Source: an uncultured Selenomonadales bacterium (GTDB lineage Bacteria; Bacillota; Negativicutes; Selenomonadales; Selenomonadaceae). Taken from it: a DNA stretch of 64,000 bases. Shown here piece after piece: positions 16,154 to 24,281 of this stretch; position 1 is the first letter of the stretch, and each line of letters begins with the position of its first letter. The notes under the pieces were generated by a model, which saw only the letters and a list, made by a program, of their open reading frames with translations, did no database searches and was not told where the DNA came from. The translations under genes and the position numbers were made by a program. Location of the stretch: the NCBI GenBank assembly GCA_947165295.1, contig CAMUZU010000001.1:119033-183032 (forward strand), given 5' to 3'.

Positions 16154-17266
16154 ATGAACTTGGCGAAAAAAATTTTTGCGGCGATATTGGCGGCGGCGGC
16201 CTCGTTGAGCGCGTTTTTGTCCGACACCGAAGCCGCAAGCGATTACGTTCCGTCTTCGGTCATGCACAAGCTTGACGTTTATTCGCGTGACAGCGGCGGC
16301 ACGTTGATTTTTTCCGACAGCCCCGAATACGTTCGTCGCAACGGGATTTTGTACACCGACACCGTAAGCGGCGAGGCACGCGTTTTGTTTTATCACCTGA
16401 ACGACACGGGCGTTCGCAAGCGGTTCGCGCTGATATTCGAGAACGCCGACGACTCAAAGAACGTTGTCAAGATAACCCGCGGCGGTCTGAGCATTCCGAA
16501 TCGAAATTTTTTGAGCGTCGGCAAAGTCACGCAGACCATGTACATGGAAGGCGAATTCCGCGACGAAATTGTCCTGGGACGTTTTGAGCGCAAAGTTTAC
16601 ACGCCCGAAGAAAGATATTTCCTGATGCAACCGGGGCAGTTGATTCACGGCGTGTGCGACTTCACCGCAGACAAGCCCGTCAAGCTGTACCTGATGATGT
16701 ATCCCGAAAACGCCGACCCGCTCGAATTCCTCACGCGTGCGGAGATTTTGCCCAAGGACGAACAGAAGTTGCGCGGCACGTTCAAGCACATGAATCGCAC
16801 GTTGACGCTGAAGAAGCCTTACGATTGGGAGCGCGACGGGCTCGGTTACGTTTTGATTGGCGACAACGTCAACGACAGGTTCAAGACGGGCATTGACGCA
16901 ACCGACGGCTCGGAGGTTGTCAACTACGGCAACTACGGGATAAATTACACGCTGAATTTCAACACGCGGTCAACGACGCGCTTTTGTTTGAGTCCGCTCG
17001 GCGGGCATTACGCGGGTGCTTTGCGGTACAGTTATCGCGGGCGCACGGGTGTGATTCAGACGCCGGATCGACGGCTTTTCTTCGGGGACAAGACGCCGCC
17101 CGAAAATCCGAACGTCGCGCAGGCTCGCGTCGAAGGCGTTTCGCTCATGACGGATTCCACGGAGCTTTCGGAGCTGGGCAATTATCGCGGGCACGTGAGT
17201 TTTGAGTATTCGCCGCCGGGTGCCTCGAATTTGCCGGTCAACATCGTGCTCATGCCGTCGCGTTAA
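16154..17266 (+). CDS. Secreted protein of unknown function
   Basis: The 370-residue protein has a clear Sec signal peptide (MNLAKKIF, then an alanine-rich hydrophobic core, cleavage near TEAAS at about residue 28) and no other membrane segment, so it should be periplasmic or exported. I recognise no domain. The mature part is beta-rich by appearance, with many aromatic and charged residues, a tyrosine/asparagine-rich stretch around residues 255-275 (NYGNYGINYTLNF), and a C-terminus ending LPVNIVLMPSR. The ATG at 16154 is preceded by GAGGAG at good spacing. It is flanked at a short distance by two copies, in the same orientation, of the three-hairpin element, with the second starting three bases after the stop. 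Codon use matches the neighbours. Confidence 0.75.
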   Translation: MNLAKKIFAAILAAAASLSAFLSDTEAASDYVPSSVMHKLDVYSRDSGGTLIFSDSPEYVRRNGILYTDTVSGEARVLFYHLNDTGVRKRFALIFENADDSKNVVKITRGGLSIPNRNFLSVGKVTQTMYMEGEFRDEIVLGRFERKVYTPEERYFLMQPGQLIHGVCDFTADKPVKLYLMMYPENADPLEFLTRAEILPKDEQKLRGTFKHMNRTLTLKKPYDWERDGLGYVLIGDNVNDRFKTGIDATDGSEVVNYGNYGINYTLNFNTRSTTRFCLSPLGGHYAGALRYSYRGRTGVIQTPDRRLFFGDKTPPENPNVAQARVEGVSLMTDSTELSELGNYRGHVSFEYSPPGASNLPVNIVLMPSR

Positions 17267-17268
17267 TG

Positions 17269-17379
17269 TTACTTTTCTTTTGGCGCAAAAGAAAAGTAAC
17301 CAAAAGAAAACAGCCCGCAGGTGATACATCCTGTATCAACTGCGGGCGGCGGCCGTCATCCATGACGGCCGGATTTACG
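17269..17379 (+). repeat. Three-hairpin intergenic element, copy 4 (long-arm variant)
   Basis: Hairpin 1 is at 17269-17299 (TTACTTTTCTTTTG/CAAAAGAAAAGTAA), the linker CAAAAGAAAA follows, hairpin 2 is at 17313-17347 (GCCCGCAG/CTGCGGGC with inner GATACA/TGTATC), and hairpin 3 is at 17351-17370. It begins three bases after the secreted-protein stop. On the other strand, the last codons and the stop of modB lie within hairpin 3. Confidence 0.9.
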
Positions 17380-18009
17380 CACAGCTGTGTTCAGCGCGAA
17401 AATAAATGTCAGCGACAGCGTTGCCAACATTATCGCCCACTTGCAGGCAAGGTCGTAGTCGTTGGCTTGAACTGCCGCGTAAATCGCCGTCGACATAGTT
17501 TGCGTCACGCCCGGCACGTTGCCCGCGAACATTATCGTTGCCCCGAATTCGCCCGCCGCTCTCGTGAACGACAAAACGGTTCCCGCCAAAATTCCCGCTC
17601 GTGCGTTCGGCAAGACGATTCGCCAAAAAATTTTTCGTTCGGAGGCACCCAACGTTCGCGCCGCGTAAATTATGTTCGGGTCAAGCTGCTCGAAGGCCGC
17701 CCGCGTCGTGCGATACATCAGCGGCAACGAAATGACTGCCGCCGCGATTACCGCTGCTTGCCACGTGAACACAAGCGTTACGTCGAATTGCAACAGCAAC
17801 TTGCCGATTGGACTGCGTTTGCCCAAAGTCACCAACAAAAAAAATCCCGCGACCGTCGGCGGCAGGACAAGCGGCAACATTATCACGGCGTCGACCAAAG
17901 TTTTTCCGCGTTTGAGATTGCACACGAAGCGCGCCAAAAATATTCCCGCGAAGAAAGTTATCAGCGTCGCGGCGGCGGCGGTTTTGAGCGTGATTAACAG
18001 CGGTTCCAT
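17356..18009 (-). CDS. modB: Molybdate ABC transporter permease ModB
   Basis: The 217-residue inner-membrane permease has about five transmembrane helices. The EAA loop that contacts the ATPase is visible as YAARTLGASERKIFWRIVLP near residue 130. The segment MLPLVLPPTVAGFFLLV and the following KRSPIGKLL are typical of ModB. The ATG at 18009 lies four bases after the modC stop, with a GGGTGA site inside modC. The annotation ends with about seven residues (RKSGRHG) and a stop contributed by hairpin 3 of element copy 4, so the native C-terminus may have been replaced by element sequence. The gene is third in a modA-modC-modB order. Confidence 0.94.
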   Translation of the reverse strand: MEPLLITLKTAAAATLITFFAGIFLARFVCNLKRGKTLVDAVIMLPLVLPPTVAGFFLLVTLGKRSPIGKLLLQFDVTLVFTWQAAVIAAAVISLPLMYRTTRAAFEQLDPNIIYAARTLGASERKIFWRIVLPNARAGILAGTVLSFTRAAGEFGATIMFAGNVPGVTQTMSTAIYAAVQANDYDLACKWAIMLATLSLTFIFALNTAVRKSGRHG

Positions 18010-18013
18010 GTCG

Positions 18014-19030
18014 TCACCCGAACAGAAAAATTTTGTCACACGGCACGCGCAAATTGATTTCGTCGCCGACATTCAATCGACGGCTTTTATTGACGCGCCA
18101 AATCAACTGCTTGCCTGCGCGGCGAACAATCACATCGAAAGCGTCAACATCTTCAACGACGGCGGCGACCTCGAACGTGAAAAAGTTTTCGCCCGCGTCC
18201 GTCGAAAGCGAATCTGCGCGAATCCCGACGAACTTCAGCCCGTCGGGAATTTTTTTTGCGGTCAACGTCAAGCCCCAATCGTCGGCGAAAAGTTTATCGT
18301 CGGCGATTTTTCGTGCGGCTGAAATGTTTCGACAGCCCGTCAAGCGTGCGGCGGTCAACGTCGGCGGGCGCGTGAAAATTTCTTTTGCGGAGCCGACCGC
18401 ATCGACTTTGCCCGCATTGATGACGGCAATTCTTTCCGCCAAACGAAAGACTTCGCCGCCGTCGTGCGAAACCAAAATCGCCGCGCCGTAGCTTTTGAAG
18501 ACTTCGGCAAGTTCAAGTTCCAGCCGTCGACGCAAAAAATTATCCAGCGCACTCAACGGTTCGTCCAGCAACAGAAATTCAGCGTGCGAAGCCAAAACTC
18601 TTGCGAAGGCGACGCGTTGAGCCTGCCCGCCCGAAAGTTTGTCGGGGAACACGTCTTCAAGTCCGTTGAGTTTGAAGCGCGACAGATTTTCCCGGAGCCG
18701 CGAAAGTTTTTCGTCACGCGAGCCGACCGCCGCGAACAAAATATTTTCGGCAACGGTCATGTTCGGGAACAGCGCGTAATTTTGAAACAGGAAGCCCGCA
18801 CGTCGACTTTGCGGCGACAGATTAATTCCGCGTTCGCTGTCGAAGAGCGTTCGTCCGTCAAGCGTGATTCGACCTTCGTCGGGAGTTTCAATTCCCGCGA
18901 TAAGTTTCAGCGTCATCGACTTGCCCGACCCCGACGCGCCGAGTAAGGCGAAAATTTCGTCGCGCACGCAAAATTCGACGTCAAGCACGAAGTCGCGCAG
19001 ATTTTTTTTGACGCGGACATCAAGTTTCAT
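18014..19030 (-). CDS. modC: Molybdate ABC transporter ATP-binding protein ModC
   Basis: The 338-residue cytosolic ATPase energises molybdate import through ModB. The Walker A is LLGASGSGKSMT near residue 31, the ABC signature LSGGQAQRVAFARVL near residue 128, the Walker B FLLLDEPLSALD follows, and the H-loop is in LVSHDG. Residues about 270-338 form a mobile/TOBE-type domain, as in ModC (VVEDVDAFDVIVRRAGKQL). It starts four bases inside the modA end (ATGA overlap) and ends four bases before modB. The order modA-modC-modB differs from the more usual modABC. Confidence 0.95.
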   Translation of the reverse strand: MKLDVRVKKNLRDFVLDVEFCVRDEIFALLGASGSGKSMTLKLIAGIETPDEGRITLDGRTLFDSERGINLSPQSRRAGFLFQNYALFPNMTVAENILFAAVGSRDEKLSRLRENLSRFKLNGLEDVFPDKLSGGQAQRVAFARVLASHAEFLLLDEPLSALDNFLRRRLELELAEVFKSYGAAILVSHDGGEVFRLAERIAVINAGKVDAVGSAKEIFTRPPTLTAARLTGCRNISAARKIADDKLFADDWGLTLTAKKIPDGLKFVGIRADSLSTDAGENFFTFEVAAVVEDVDAFDVIVRRAGKQLIWRVNKSRRLNVGDEINLRVPCDKIFLFG

Positions 19031-19794
19031 TCGACGACCTTGAAGCCGAATTTCTCGAAAACTTTTCGGGCAACATCAGACGCGGTGAAGTCCAGAAACT
19101 TCTTCGCAATGTCGGCGTGCTTTGAACTTTTGACGACGGCGGCGGGATACACAACGGGCTTGTGACTGTCTGCGGGCGCGACGGCGACGACTTTAACCTT
19201 GTCGCTGACGGCGGCATCCGTGGCGTAAACGACACCGCAATCAACTTCGCCCGTTTCGACCCAGGCAAGCACTTGACGCACGTCGGAGCCGTAAACAGCC
19301 TTCGACTTGACGGCGTCGGCAATTCCGAGCGCGTTGAAAATTTCTTCGCTGTACTGACCGACGGGCACGCCTTTGGGTTCGCCGAGCGCAATTTTGTCGA
19401 CGGTGACAACGTCCGCGAAGTTCGCCAAAGTTTTCGCGCCGACCTTCGGGACAATCAGCACGACTTCATTGCGCAACAAATTTCTGCGTGTGCCGTCAAG
19501 GAGTTCGCCCGCACGTTCAAGCGCGTCCATCTGCTTTTGCGCGGCGGAGTAGAACAAGTCCGCTTGCCCGCCGTTTTCAATCGCCTGTTGAAGCGCGCCG
19601 CTTGATCCGAAGTTGAAAACGATTTTGACGTCGGGATTGTCCGCCGCGTACAACGTCGCCAACTCGTTCATTGCGTCCGTCAAACTTGCCGCCGCCGAAA
19701 CGTGCAACTCGACGGGCTTGGTTTTGTCGACTTCACCGCCGCCGCAACCCGTCACAAGCAGCGCGAACATCATCAACGCAAAAAGTTTCTTCAT
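19027..19794 (-). CDS. modA: Molybdate-binding lipoprotein ModA
   Basis: The 255-residue protein captures molybdate (possibly tungstate) outside the inner membrane and delivers it to ModB. It has a lipoprotein signal with lipobox LLVTGCGGG (Cys at about residue 18), followed by the ModA hallmark HVSAAASLTDAMNELA and the second hinge motif NFGSSGALQQAIENGG. Downstream EVVLIVPK and GVVYATDAAVS are also family features. The ATG at 19794 has GGAGGTTGCGAC immediately upstream; longer in-frame starts would lack a signal peptide at the N-terminus. Expression is probably controlled by the structured leader between 19810 and 19968. Confidence 0.95.
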   Translation of the reverse strand: MKKLFALMMFALLVTGCGGGEVDKTKPVELHVSAAASLTDAMNELATLYAADNPDVKIVFNFGSSGALQQAIENGGQADLFYSAAQKQMDALERAGELLDGTRRNLLRNEVVLIVPKVGAKTLANFADVVTVDKIALGEPKGVPVGQYSEEIFNALGIADAVKSKAVYGSDVRQVLAWVETGEVDCGVVYATDAAVSDKVKVVAVAPADSHKPVVYPAAVVKSSKHADIAKKFLDFTASDVARKVFEKFGFKVVE

Positions 19795-19809
19795 GTCGCA
19801 ACCTCCGTA

Positions 19810-19850
19810 AAAAGTCAAAGACTGCCCGCCGCACGTTCGCGAAGACAGTC
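19810..19850 (-). terminator. Candidate attenuator hairpin in the modA leader
   Basis: On the minus strand, GACTGTC pairs with GGCAGTC (one wobble) around an inner CGC/GCG stem and is followed by a U-rich tract (TTTGACTTTTT), just upstream of the modA ribosome-binding site. This looks like the expression platform of the upstream aptamer-like structure. Confidence 0.55.
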
Positions 19851-19876
19851 CAAACAAAAAACTTGCGCACTGTGAC

Positions 19877-19968
19877 ATCTCCTTTTCAAACGTGGAAGGC
19901 GACGCAGTTTCCCGCGCCACCCCGGCTCAACGTCATGGCGGAAGCTTTAGACGTCTTCGCTCGGAGAT
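19877..19968 (-). ncRNA. Structured modA leader, candidate molybdenum-cofactor (Moco) riboswitch
   Basis: A 92-nt stretch is closed by a perfect stem AUCUCC (19963-19968) / GGAGAU (19877-19882). Inside are a small GAAG/CUUC stem, the purine-rich GCCGGGGUGG, and a hairpin GGCG...CGCC capped by a GGGAAAC loop, then CUUCCAC. Position (directly before a molybdate transporter operon), size and purine-rich core fit the Moco riboswitch family, followed by a terminator hairpin. The family call rests on position and appearance, not on a covariance search. Confidence 0.6.
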
Positions 19969-20030
19969 TTTACAAACTTTAGCACTTGACCGCCCGTCGA
20001 AGTGTGACGCTTGCCACATCAATAAAACTT

Positions 20031-20059
20031 TTGCGCATGTGAAGTTTATCTGCTACAAT
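20031..20059 (+). promoter_or_regulatory. galU promoter
   Basis: -35 TTGCGC (20031-20036), exactly 17 bases, then -10 TACAAT (20054-20059), with the galU start 30 bases further on. Confidence 0.75.
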
Positions 20060-20089
20060 CGAAAAAACTTTTGCGAGGGGGAATTCACC

Positions 20090-20980
20090 ATGAAAGTCCG
20101 AAAAGCCGTCATACCTGCGGCGGGTCTCGGCACGCGATTTTTGCCCGCGACGAAGTCCCAGCCGAAAGAAATGTTGCCGATTGTCGACAAGCCGACGATT
20201 CAATACATCATCGAAGAAGCGGCCGCTGCGGGCGTCGAAGACATAATCGTCGTCACGGGGCGCAACAAACGTTCGATTGAAGATCACTTCGACCGCTCGA
20301 TTGAACTTGAACTTGAACTTGAACGCACGGGCAAGGAACAGCTTTTGCAGATGGTCAAGTCAATTCCCGAAATCGCCAACATTCATTTCATCCGACAGAA
20401 ACAGCCGCTCGGTTTGGGTCACGCGGTTTTGACGGCAAGCCACTTTATCGGCGACGAACCGTTTGCCGTGCTTTTGGGCGACGACGTTGTACTTGCGCGC
20501 AAGCCCGTCCTTCAGCAGATGGTTGACGTGTTCCACGAATACAAAACTTCGATTCTCGGCGTGCAGGAAGTTGCGCCCGAAGTCGTTCACAAGTACGGCA
20601 TTGTCGACTGCAAGCCCATCGACGAAGACATCTTCAAGGTTAAAGATCTTGTCGAAAAACCTGCGCGAGAGTCGGCACCAAGTCGCATTGCGATTTTGGG
20701 ACGCTACATTTTGACGCCGTCGATTTTTTCGTATCTGGAGACGCAAACTCCCGGCGCGGGCGGCGAAATTCAGTTGACCGACGGGCTGAAACGTCTTGCG
20801 CAAGATGAGGCAATGTACGCGTACATTTTCAAAGGCCACCGCTACGACGTCGGCACGAAGATTGGCTTCCTGCAGGCGAACATCGAATTTGCCCTGCGCA
20901 ACCCCGAAATTACCGACGAGTTGAAAGCTTACCTCGACGCACTTCATGACAACATGGAGGCCATGCTCGATTATGATTGA
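20090..20980 (+). CDS. galU: UTP--glucose-1-phosphate uridylyltransferase
   Basis: The 296-residue cytosolic enzyme makes UDP-glucose from UTP and glucose-1-phosphate for envelope polysaccharides and glycolipids. The nucleotidyltransferase loop AAGLGTRFLPATKSQPKEML starts at residue 9 and is followed by VDKPTIQYIIEEA. VTGRNKRSIEDHFD, the metal-site region VLLGDDVV and EIQLTDGLKRL are typical of bacterial GalU, and the length matches. The ATG is preceded by GAGGGGGAAT and by a good promoter. It is transcribed divergently from modA and ends just before a palindrome (20981-20998). Confidence 0.96.
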   Translation: MKVRKAVIPAAGLGTRFLPATKSQPKEMLPIVDKPTIQYIIEEAAAAGVEDIIVVTGRNKRSIEDHFDRSIELELELERTGKEQLLQMVKSIPEIANIHFIRQKQPLGLGHAVLTASHFIGDEPFAVLLGDDVVLARKPVLQQMVDVFHEYKTSILGVQEVAPEVVHKYGIVDCKPIDEDIFKVKDLVEKPARESAPSRIAILGRYILTPSIFSYLETQTPGAGGEIQLTDGLKRLAQDEAMYAYIFKGHRYDVGTKIGFLQANIEFALRNPEITDELKAYLDALHDNMEAMLDYD

Positions 20981-21007
20981 CCCGCTTTAAAAGCGGGGAA
21001 ACAGTTG
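20981..21007 (+). repeat. Short palindromic repeat after galU (CCGCTTTAAAAGCGG type)
   Basis: CCCGCTTT/AAAGCGGG forms an 8-bp stem at 20981-20997, directly after the galU stop and followed by AAACAGTTGG. It lacks a T-run, so it is not a classic terminator. A near-identical 27-base copy occurs inside the phage gene at 56879-56905. Confidence 0.6.
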
Positions 21008-21082
21008 GCGCGCCGCGACATTGCGATTAATCCGACGTTGTCGCCGCGTGTCAAGCTCGCAAAAATTTTGGAGACAATGCTT

Positions 21083-22240
21083 ATGCCTGAAATTTTTATA
21101 CGTCGCAACATAAATCGCGGTGAAGTCGTCGACACTTCAGCTTACTCCTTCGCGAACACGGAACAGATTCGTCGCCTGCACAAGTCATTGAACGCTTACA
21201 ACGTCACGCCTTTGGTTGAGCTGAAAAATTTCGCGCACGAAAAAAACGTTGCCGCCGTCTTCGTCAAGGACGAGTCGAAACGTTTCGGCTTGAAGGCGTT
21301 CAAAGCTCTCGGCAGCATTTGGGCGATTTACAAAGTCATCAGCCGCGAACTCAAGCTTGACAACCCGACGCTCGACGAAATCTTTCAACGGCGCGACGAA
21401 TTGACCGAAATGACTTTCGCGACGACGACCGACGGCAATCACGGCAAGGGCGTCAGTTGGGCGGCGGGACTCTTCGGTTGCAAGTCGCGAGTCTTCATGC
21501 CGAAAGGCACCGTCGAAGTTCGCGCACAGGCAATTCGCGACGCAGGCACGGCCGAAGTCGAAATCACCGACATGACTTATGACGACTGTGTTAAGTTCAC
21601 CGCACGCCTTGCCGAGAAAAATCGTTGGCAACTGATTCAAGACACGTCCTGCGACGGCGACGAAGAAATTCCCGCGCAGATTATGCTTGGTTACTCGACG
21701 CTTGCTTATGAGGCGATTGAGCAGATGAATCACGTTCGCCCGACGCATATTTTTTTGCAAGCGGGTGTCGGGTCAATGGCCGCCGCAGTTGCCGCCGTCT
21801 TCGCCGAAGTGTTCAAAGACAATCCGCCGCGTGTGACAATCGTCGAACCGACGCAAGTCGCCTGCTTTTACGAATCGTTCAAAGTCGGCGACGGGCTTGC
21901 TCATTCGGCGACGGGCAACGGTCAAACGATGATGGCGGGTTTGAACTGCGCGACGCCGTGCTCCGTGGCTTGGAAGATTTTGCGACGGCTGGCAACCGAC
22001 GCGGCGACAATCGACGACGACGTTGCGGCTGAGGCAATGCGCGCTTTGTCCGCACAAGGAATCATTTCGGGCGAATCGGGCTCTGCGGGCTTCGCACTTG
22101 TCAACGCGGCTGTCAACTCACCTGAACTGCGGCGGGCGTTGGACATTGACGAACGTTCGCGGATTTTCGTCGTCAATACCGAAGGCGACACCGACCCCGT
22201 CAACTACGTTAAGGTTTTACATGAGGATAAACCGACATGA
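21083..22240 (+). CDS. dpaL: 2,3-Diaminopropionate ammonia-lyase (PLP-dependent)
   Basis: The 385-residue cytosolic enzyme belongs to the fold-II PLP family and should convert 2,3-diaminopropionate to pyruvate and two ammonia. The PLP lysine lies in KRFGLKAFKALG (about residue 74), which matches the DpaL signature. TTDGNHGKGVSWAAG and the glycine-rich AGVGSMAAAVA phosphate-binding loop follow, and length is close to the E. coli enzyme (398). Of two adjacent ATGs, 21083 is chosen because GGAG at 21070-21073 is nine bases upstream; 21077 would be only three. The stop overlaps the next ATG (ATGA), coupling it to the TAXI lipoprotein gene. D- and L-isomers are both possible substrates in the family. 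Confidence 0.9.
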   Translation: MPEIFIRRNINRGEVVDTSAYSFANTEQIRRLHKSLNAYNVTPLVELKNFAHEKNVAAVFVKDESKRFGLKAFKALGSIWAIYKVISRELKLDNPTLDEIFQRRDELTEMTFATTTDGNHGKGVSWAAGLFGCKSRVFMPKGTVEVRAQAIRDAGTAEVEITDMTYDDCVKFTARLAEKNRWQLIQDTSCDGDEEIPAQIMLGYSTLAYEAIEQMNHVRPTHIFLQAGVGSMAAAVAAVFAEVFKDNPPRVTIVEPTQVACFYESFKVGDGLAHSATGNGQTMMAGLNCATPCSVAWKILRRLATDAATIDDDVAAEAMRALSAQGIISGESGSAGFALVNAAVNSPELRRALDIDERSRIFVVNTEGDTDPVNYVKVLHEDKPT

Positions 22241-23208
22241 AAGTTTTAAAATTGCTGCTGCTGTTGCCGATAATCGCGCTGATGACGGCTTGCGGCTCCG
22301 ACAACAAACCTCTGCCCGAACTGCGCTTCGGCACGGGCGGCGTCGGCGGCATGTATTATTCTTACGGCACGCAACTTGCCAAACTTGTCGCCGCCGACGG
22401 CAAGATTCGTCCGCTTGACGTGATGGCAACTTCGGGCTCCGCTTCCAACCTGCGACTGTTCGGGGAAAAAATGATTGACCTGGCGATTGTCCAAAGCGAC
22501 ACGCTTAGCGACGCAGTCAACGAACGCGGCAACTTCGCCAACGCCGGCAAACCTACTTACGCGGCAATTGCGGCGGTGTACCCGGAAGTCTGTCAAATCG
22601 TCGTCGCGAAAGACTCCGACATCAAGACAATCAACGATCTTGTCGGCAAGCGCGTTTCAATCAGCGACCGCGAGTCGGGCAGCATGAAAAACGCCGAACA
22701 AATTTTGTCCGTGCACGGTATCACGAAAGAAATGTTTTCGCCGCTGTACATGCCTTTTGCCGAGGCGGCTCAAGCTCTGCAGGACGACATCATTGATGCG
22801 TTCTTCGTAACGGCGGCGGTACCGTCGTTGCCAATCACCAACTTGACGAACAACAAGGAAGTTCGCCTGCTGTCAATCGCGCCCGACGCTCAACAAAAGC
22901 TCATGCAACTTTACGGCGGCTACACGCAATACACAATTCCCGCGAACAGCTACAAAGGTCAAACCGACGAAGTTTCGACAATCGCCGTCAAAGCGGTGCT
23001 GGTTGCGAGCGTCGAGGTACCCGACAAGGAAGTCGCTTATCTCACCGAATTTGTCTTGAAGAATTACGACAAGCTTCTGCACGACGACAATGTCAAGCTT
23101 GACGTGAACTTTGCCACCGAGGACGTGCCCGCAGGCTTCCACGCCGGTGCCGCGCAGTTTTACAAGTCGCAAGGCGTGACGGTTGACGTTTACGACGGCA
23201 AACATTGA
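22237..23208 (+). CDS. TAXI-family solute-binding lipoprotein, first copy
   Basis: This 323-residue protein is an extracytoplasmic binding protein of the TAXI (TRAP-associated extracytoplasmic immunogenic) type. It has a lipobox (LMTACGS, Cys near residue 19), then the family opening LRFGTGGVGGMYYSYG, SGSASNLRL, LAIVQSDTLS, and KTINDLVGKRVSISD. Characterised relatives bind glutamate or other acidic ligands. TAXI proteins normally work with a fused TRAP 4TM/12TM membrane protein, but none is encoded here; the next transporter gene is gltS. The start overlaps the dpaL stop by four bases. It is clearly paralogous to the next gene. Confidence 0.9.
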   Translation: MKVLKLLLLLPIIALMTACGSDNKPLPELRFGTGGVGGMYYSYGTQLAKLVAADGKIRPLDVMATSGSASNLRLFGEKMIDLAIVQSDTLSDAVNERGNFANAGKPTYAAIAAVYPEVCQIVVAKDSDIKTINDLVGKRVSISDRESGSMKNAEQILSVHGITKEMFSPLYMPFAEAAQALQDDIIDAFFVTAAVPSLPITNLTNNKEVRLLSIAPDAQQKLMQLYGGYTQYTIPANSYKGQTDEVSTIAVKAVLVASVEVPDKEVAYLTEFVLKNYDKLLHDDNVKLDVNFATEDVPAGFHAGAAQFYKSQGVTVDVYDGKH

Positions 23209-23266
23209 CGTGCGGTTACTCATTACGCATTACGAATTACGCATTGCTTCAAAGGAGGGCTGCCAC

Positions 23267-24268
23267 ATGAAATTCCTGAGACTCCTTGTGCTGCTGCCGA
23301 TAATCGCTTTGTGCTTCGGTTGCGGCTCCCAATCCGCCAACAACGACCTGCGCTTCGGCACGGGCGGCGTCGGCGGCATGTATTATTCTTACGGCACGGA
23401 ACTTGCCAAGATGCTTGCAAACGACAACAAAGTTCGTCCGCTTGACGTGAAGACGACCGCAGGCTCCGCCGCGAACTTGCGCTTGCTTCACGAAAAATTT
23501 CTTGACCTGGCGATTGTCCAAAGCGACACGTTAAGCAACGCCGTCAACGGTTTGGGTGTCTTCGCTCCCGTCGGTGAAGGTTCGGGTTACGCGGCGGTTG
23601 CTGGTCTTTACACCGAGGCCTGTCAAATCGTCGTCGCGAGAAATTCCGACATTAAAACCGTCAACGACCTTGTCGGCAAGAAAGTTTCCGTCGGCGAGCG
23701 CGAATCGGGCGTGTTGCAAAATGCCGAACAAATTCTTTTGGCGCACGGGCTGACTTTCGAGATGATCGAGCCGCAATACATGTCCTTTGCGGACGCCGCC
23801 AAAGCTCTGCAGGACGAAAAGATTGACGCGTTCTTTATCACCGCCGGCGCACCGACGTTCTCTGTCGTCGACCTTGCCACGCACAAAGAAATTCGCCTGC
23901 TGTCAATCGCGCCCGAAGTTCAAAACAACATGATGAAGTTGTACAAGGGTTACACGCGCTGCACAATTCCCGCCAACAGTTACCCCGACCAAGACACGGA
24001 CGTTCAAACAATCGGCGTCAAAGCCGTCCTCGTCGCGAGCACCGAACTCAAGGACGACGAAGTTGCTTACTTGACCGAATTTATCTTCAGGAACGCCGAA
24101 ACCTTGCCGCACAACATGAGCGACAAAAAACTTGACACGAAGTACGCGATTGAAGACATCCCCGCAAGCTTCCACGCGGGCGCGGCTAAGTTCTACGACA
24201 CGCAGGGCGTCAAAGTCAACGTTTACAGCGGCAAGTCCGGTCAAAGCGTCAAAGCCAGCCAAGACTAA
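23267..24268 (+). CDS. TAXI-family solute-binding lipoprotein, second copy
   Basis: The 333-residue paralogue of the preceding gene has lipobox ALCFGCGS, the same LRFGTGGVGGMYYSYG opening, and matching blocks such as LDLAIVQSDTLSNAV, TVNDLVGKKVSVGE, IDAFFITAGAP and the C-terminal SFHAGAAKFY. Divergence between the two is spread along the length, so the duplication is not recent and ligands may differ. A C-terminal extension (SGKSGQSVKASQD) is unique to this copy. The ATG follows AAAGGAGGG at good spacing. The 58-base gap before it holds an ATTACGCATTACG-type repeat. The following gltS begins 13 bases after its stop. Confidence 0.9.
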   Translation: MKFLRLLVLLPIIALCFGCGSQSANNDLRFGTGGVGGMYYSYGTELAKMLANDNKVRPLDVKTTAGSAANLRLLHEKFLDLAIVQSDTLSNAVNGLGVFAPVGEGSGYAAVAGLYTEACQIVVARNSDIKTVNDLVGKKVSVGERESGVLQNAEQILLAHGLTFEMIEPQYMSFADAAKALQDEKIDAFFITAGAPTFSVVDLATHKEIRLLSIAPEVQNNMMKLYKGYTRCTIPANSYPDQDTDVQTIGVKAVLVASTELKDDEVAYLTEFIFRNAETLPHNMSDKKLDTKYAIEDIPASFHAGAAKFYDTQGVKVNVYSGKSGQSVKASQD

Positions 24269-24281
24269 GGAGGCGACACGC

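Noticed and set aside
16008..17379. Composite transposon formed by element copies 3 and 4
   Set aside because: No transposase or terminal inverted repeats are present, and the two copies belong to different variants, so only a loose cassette idea is kept.
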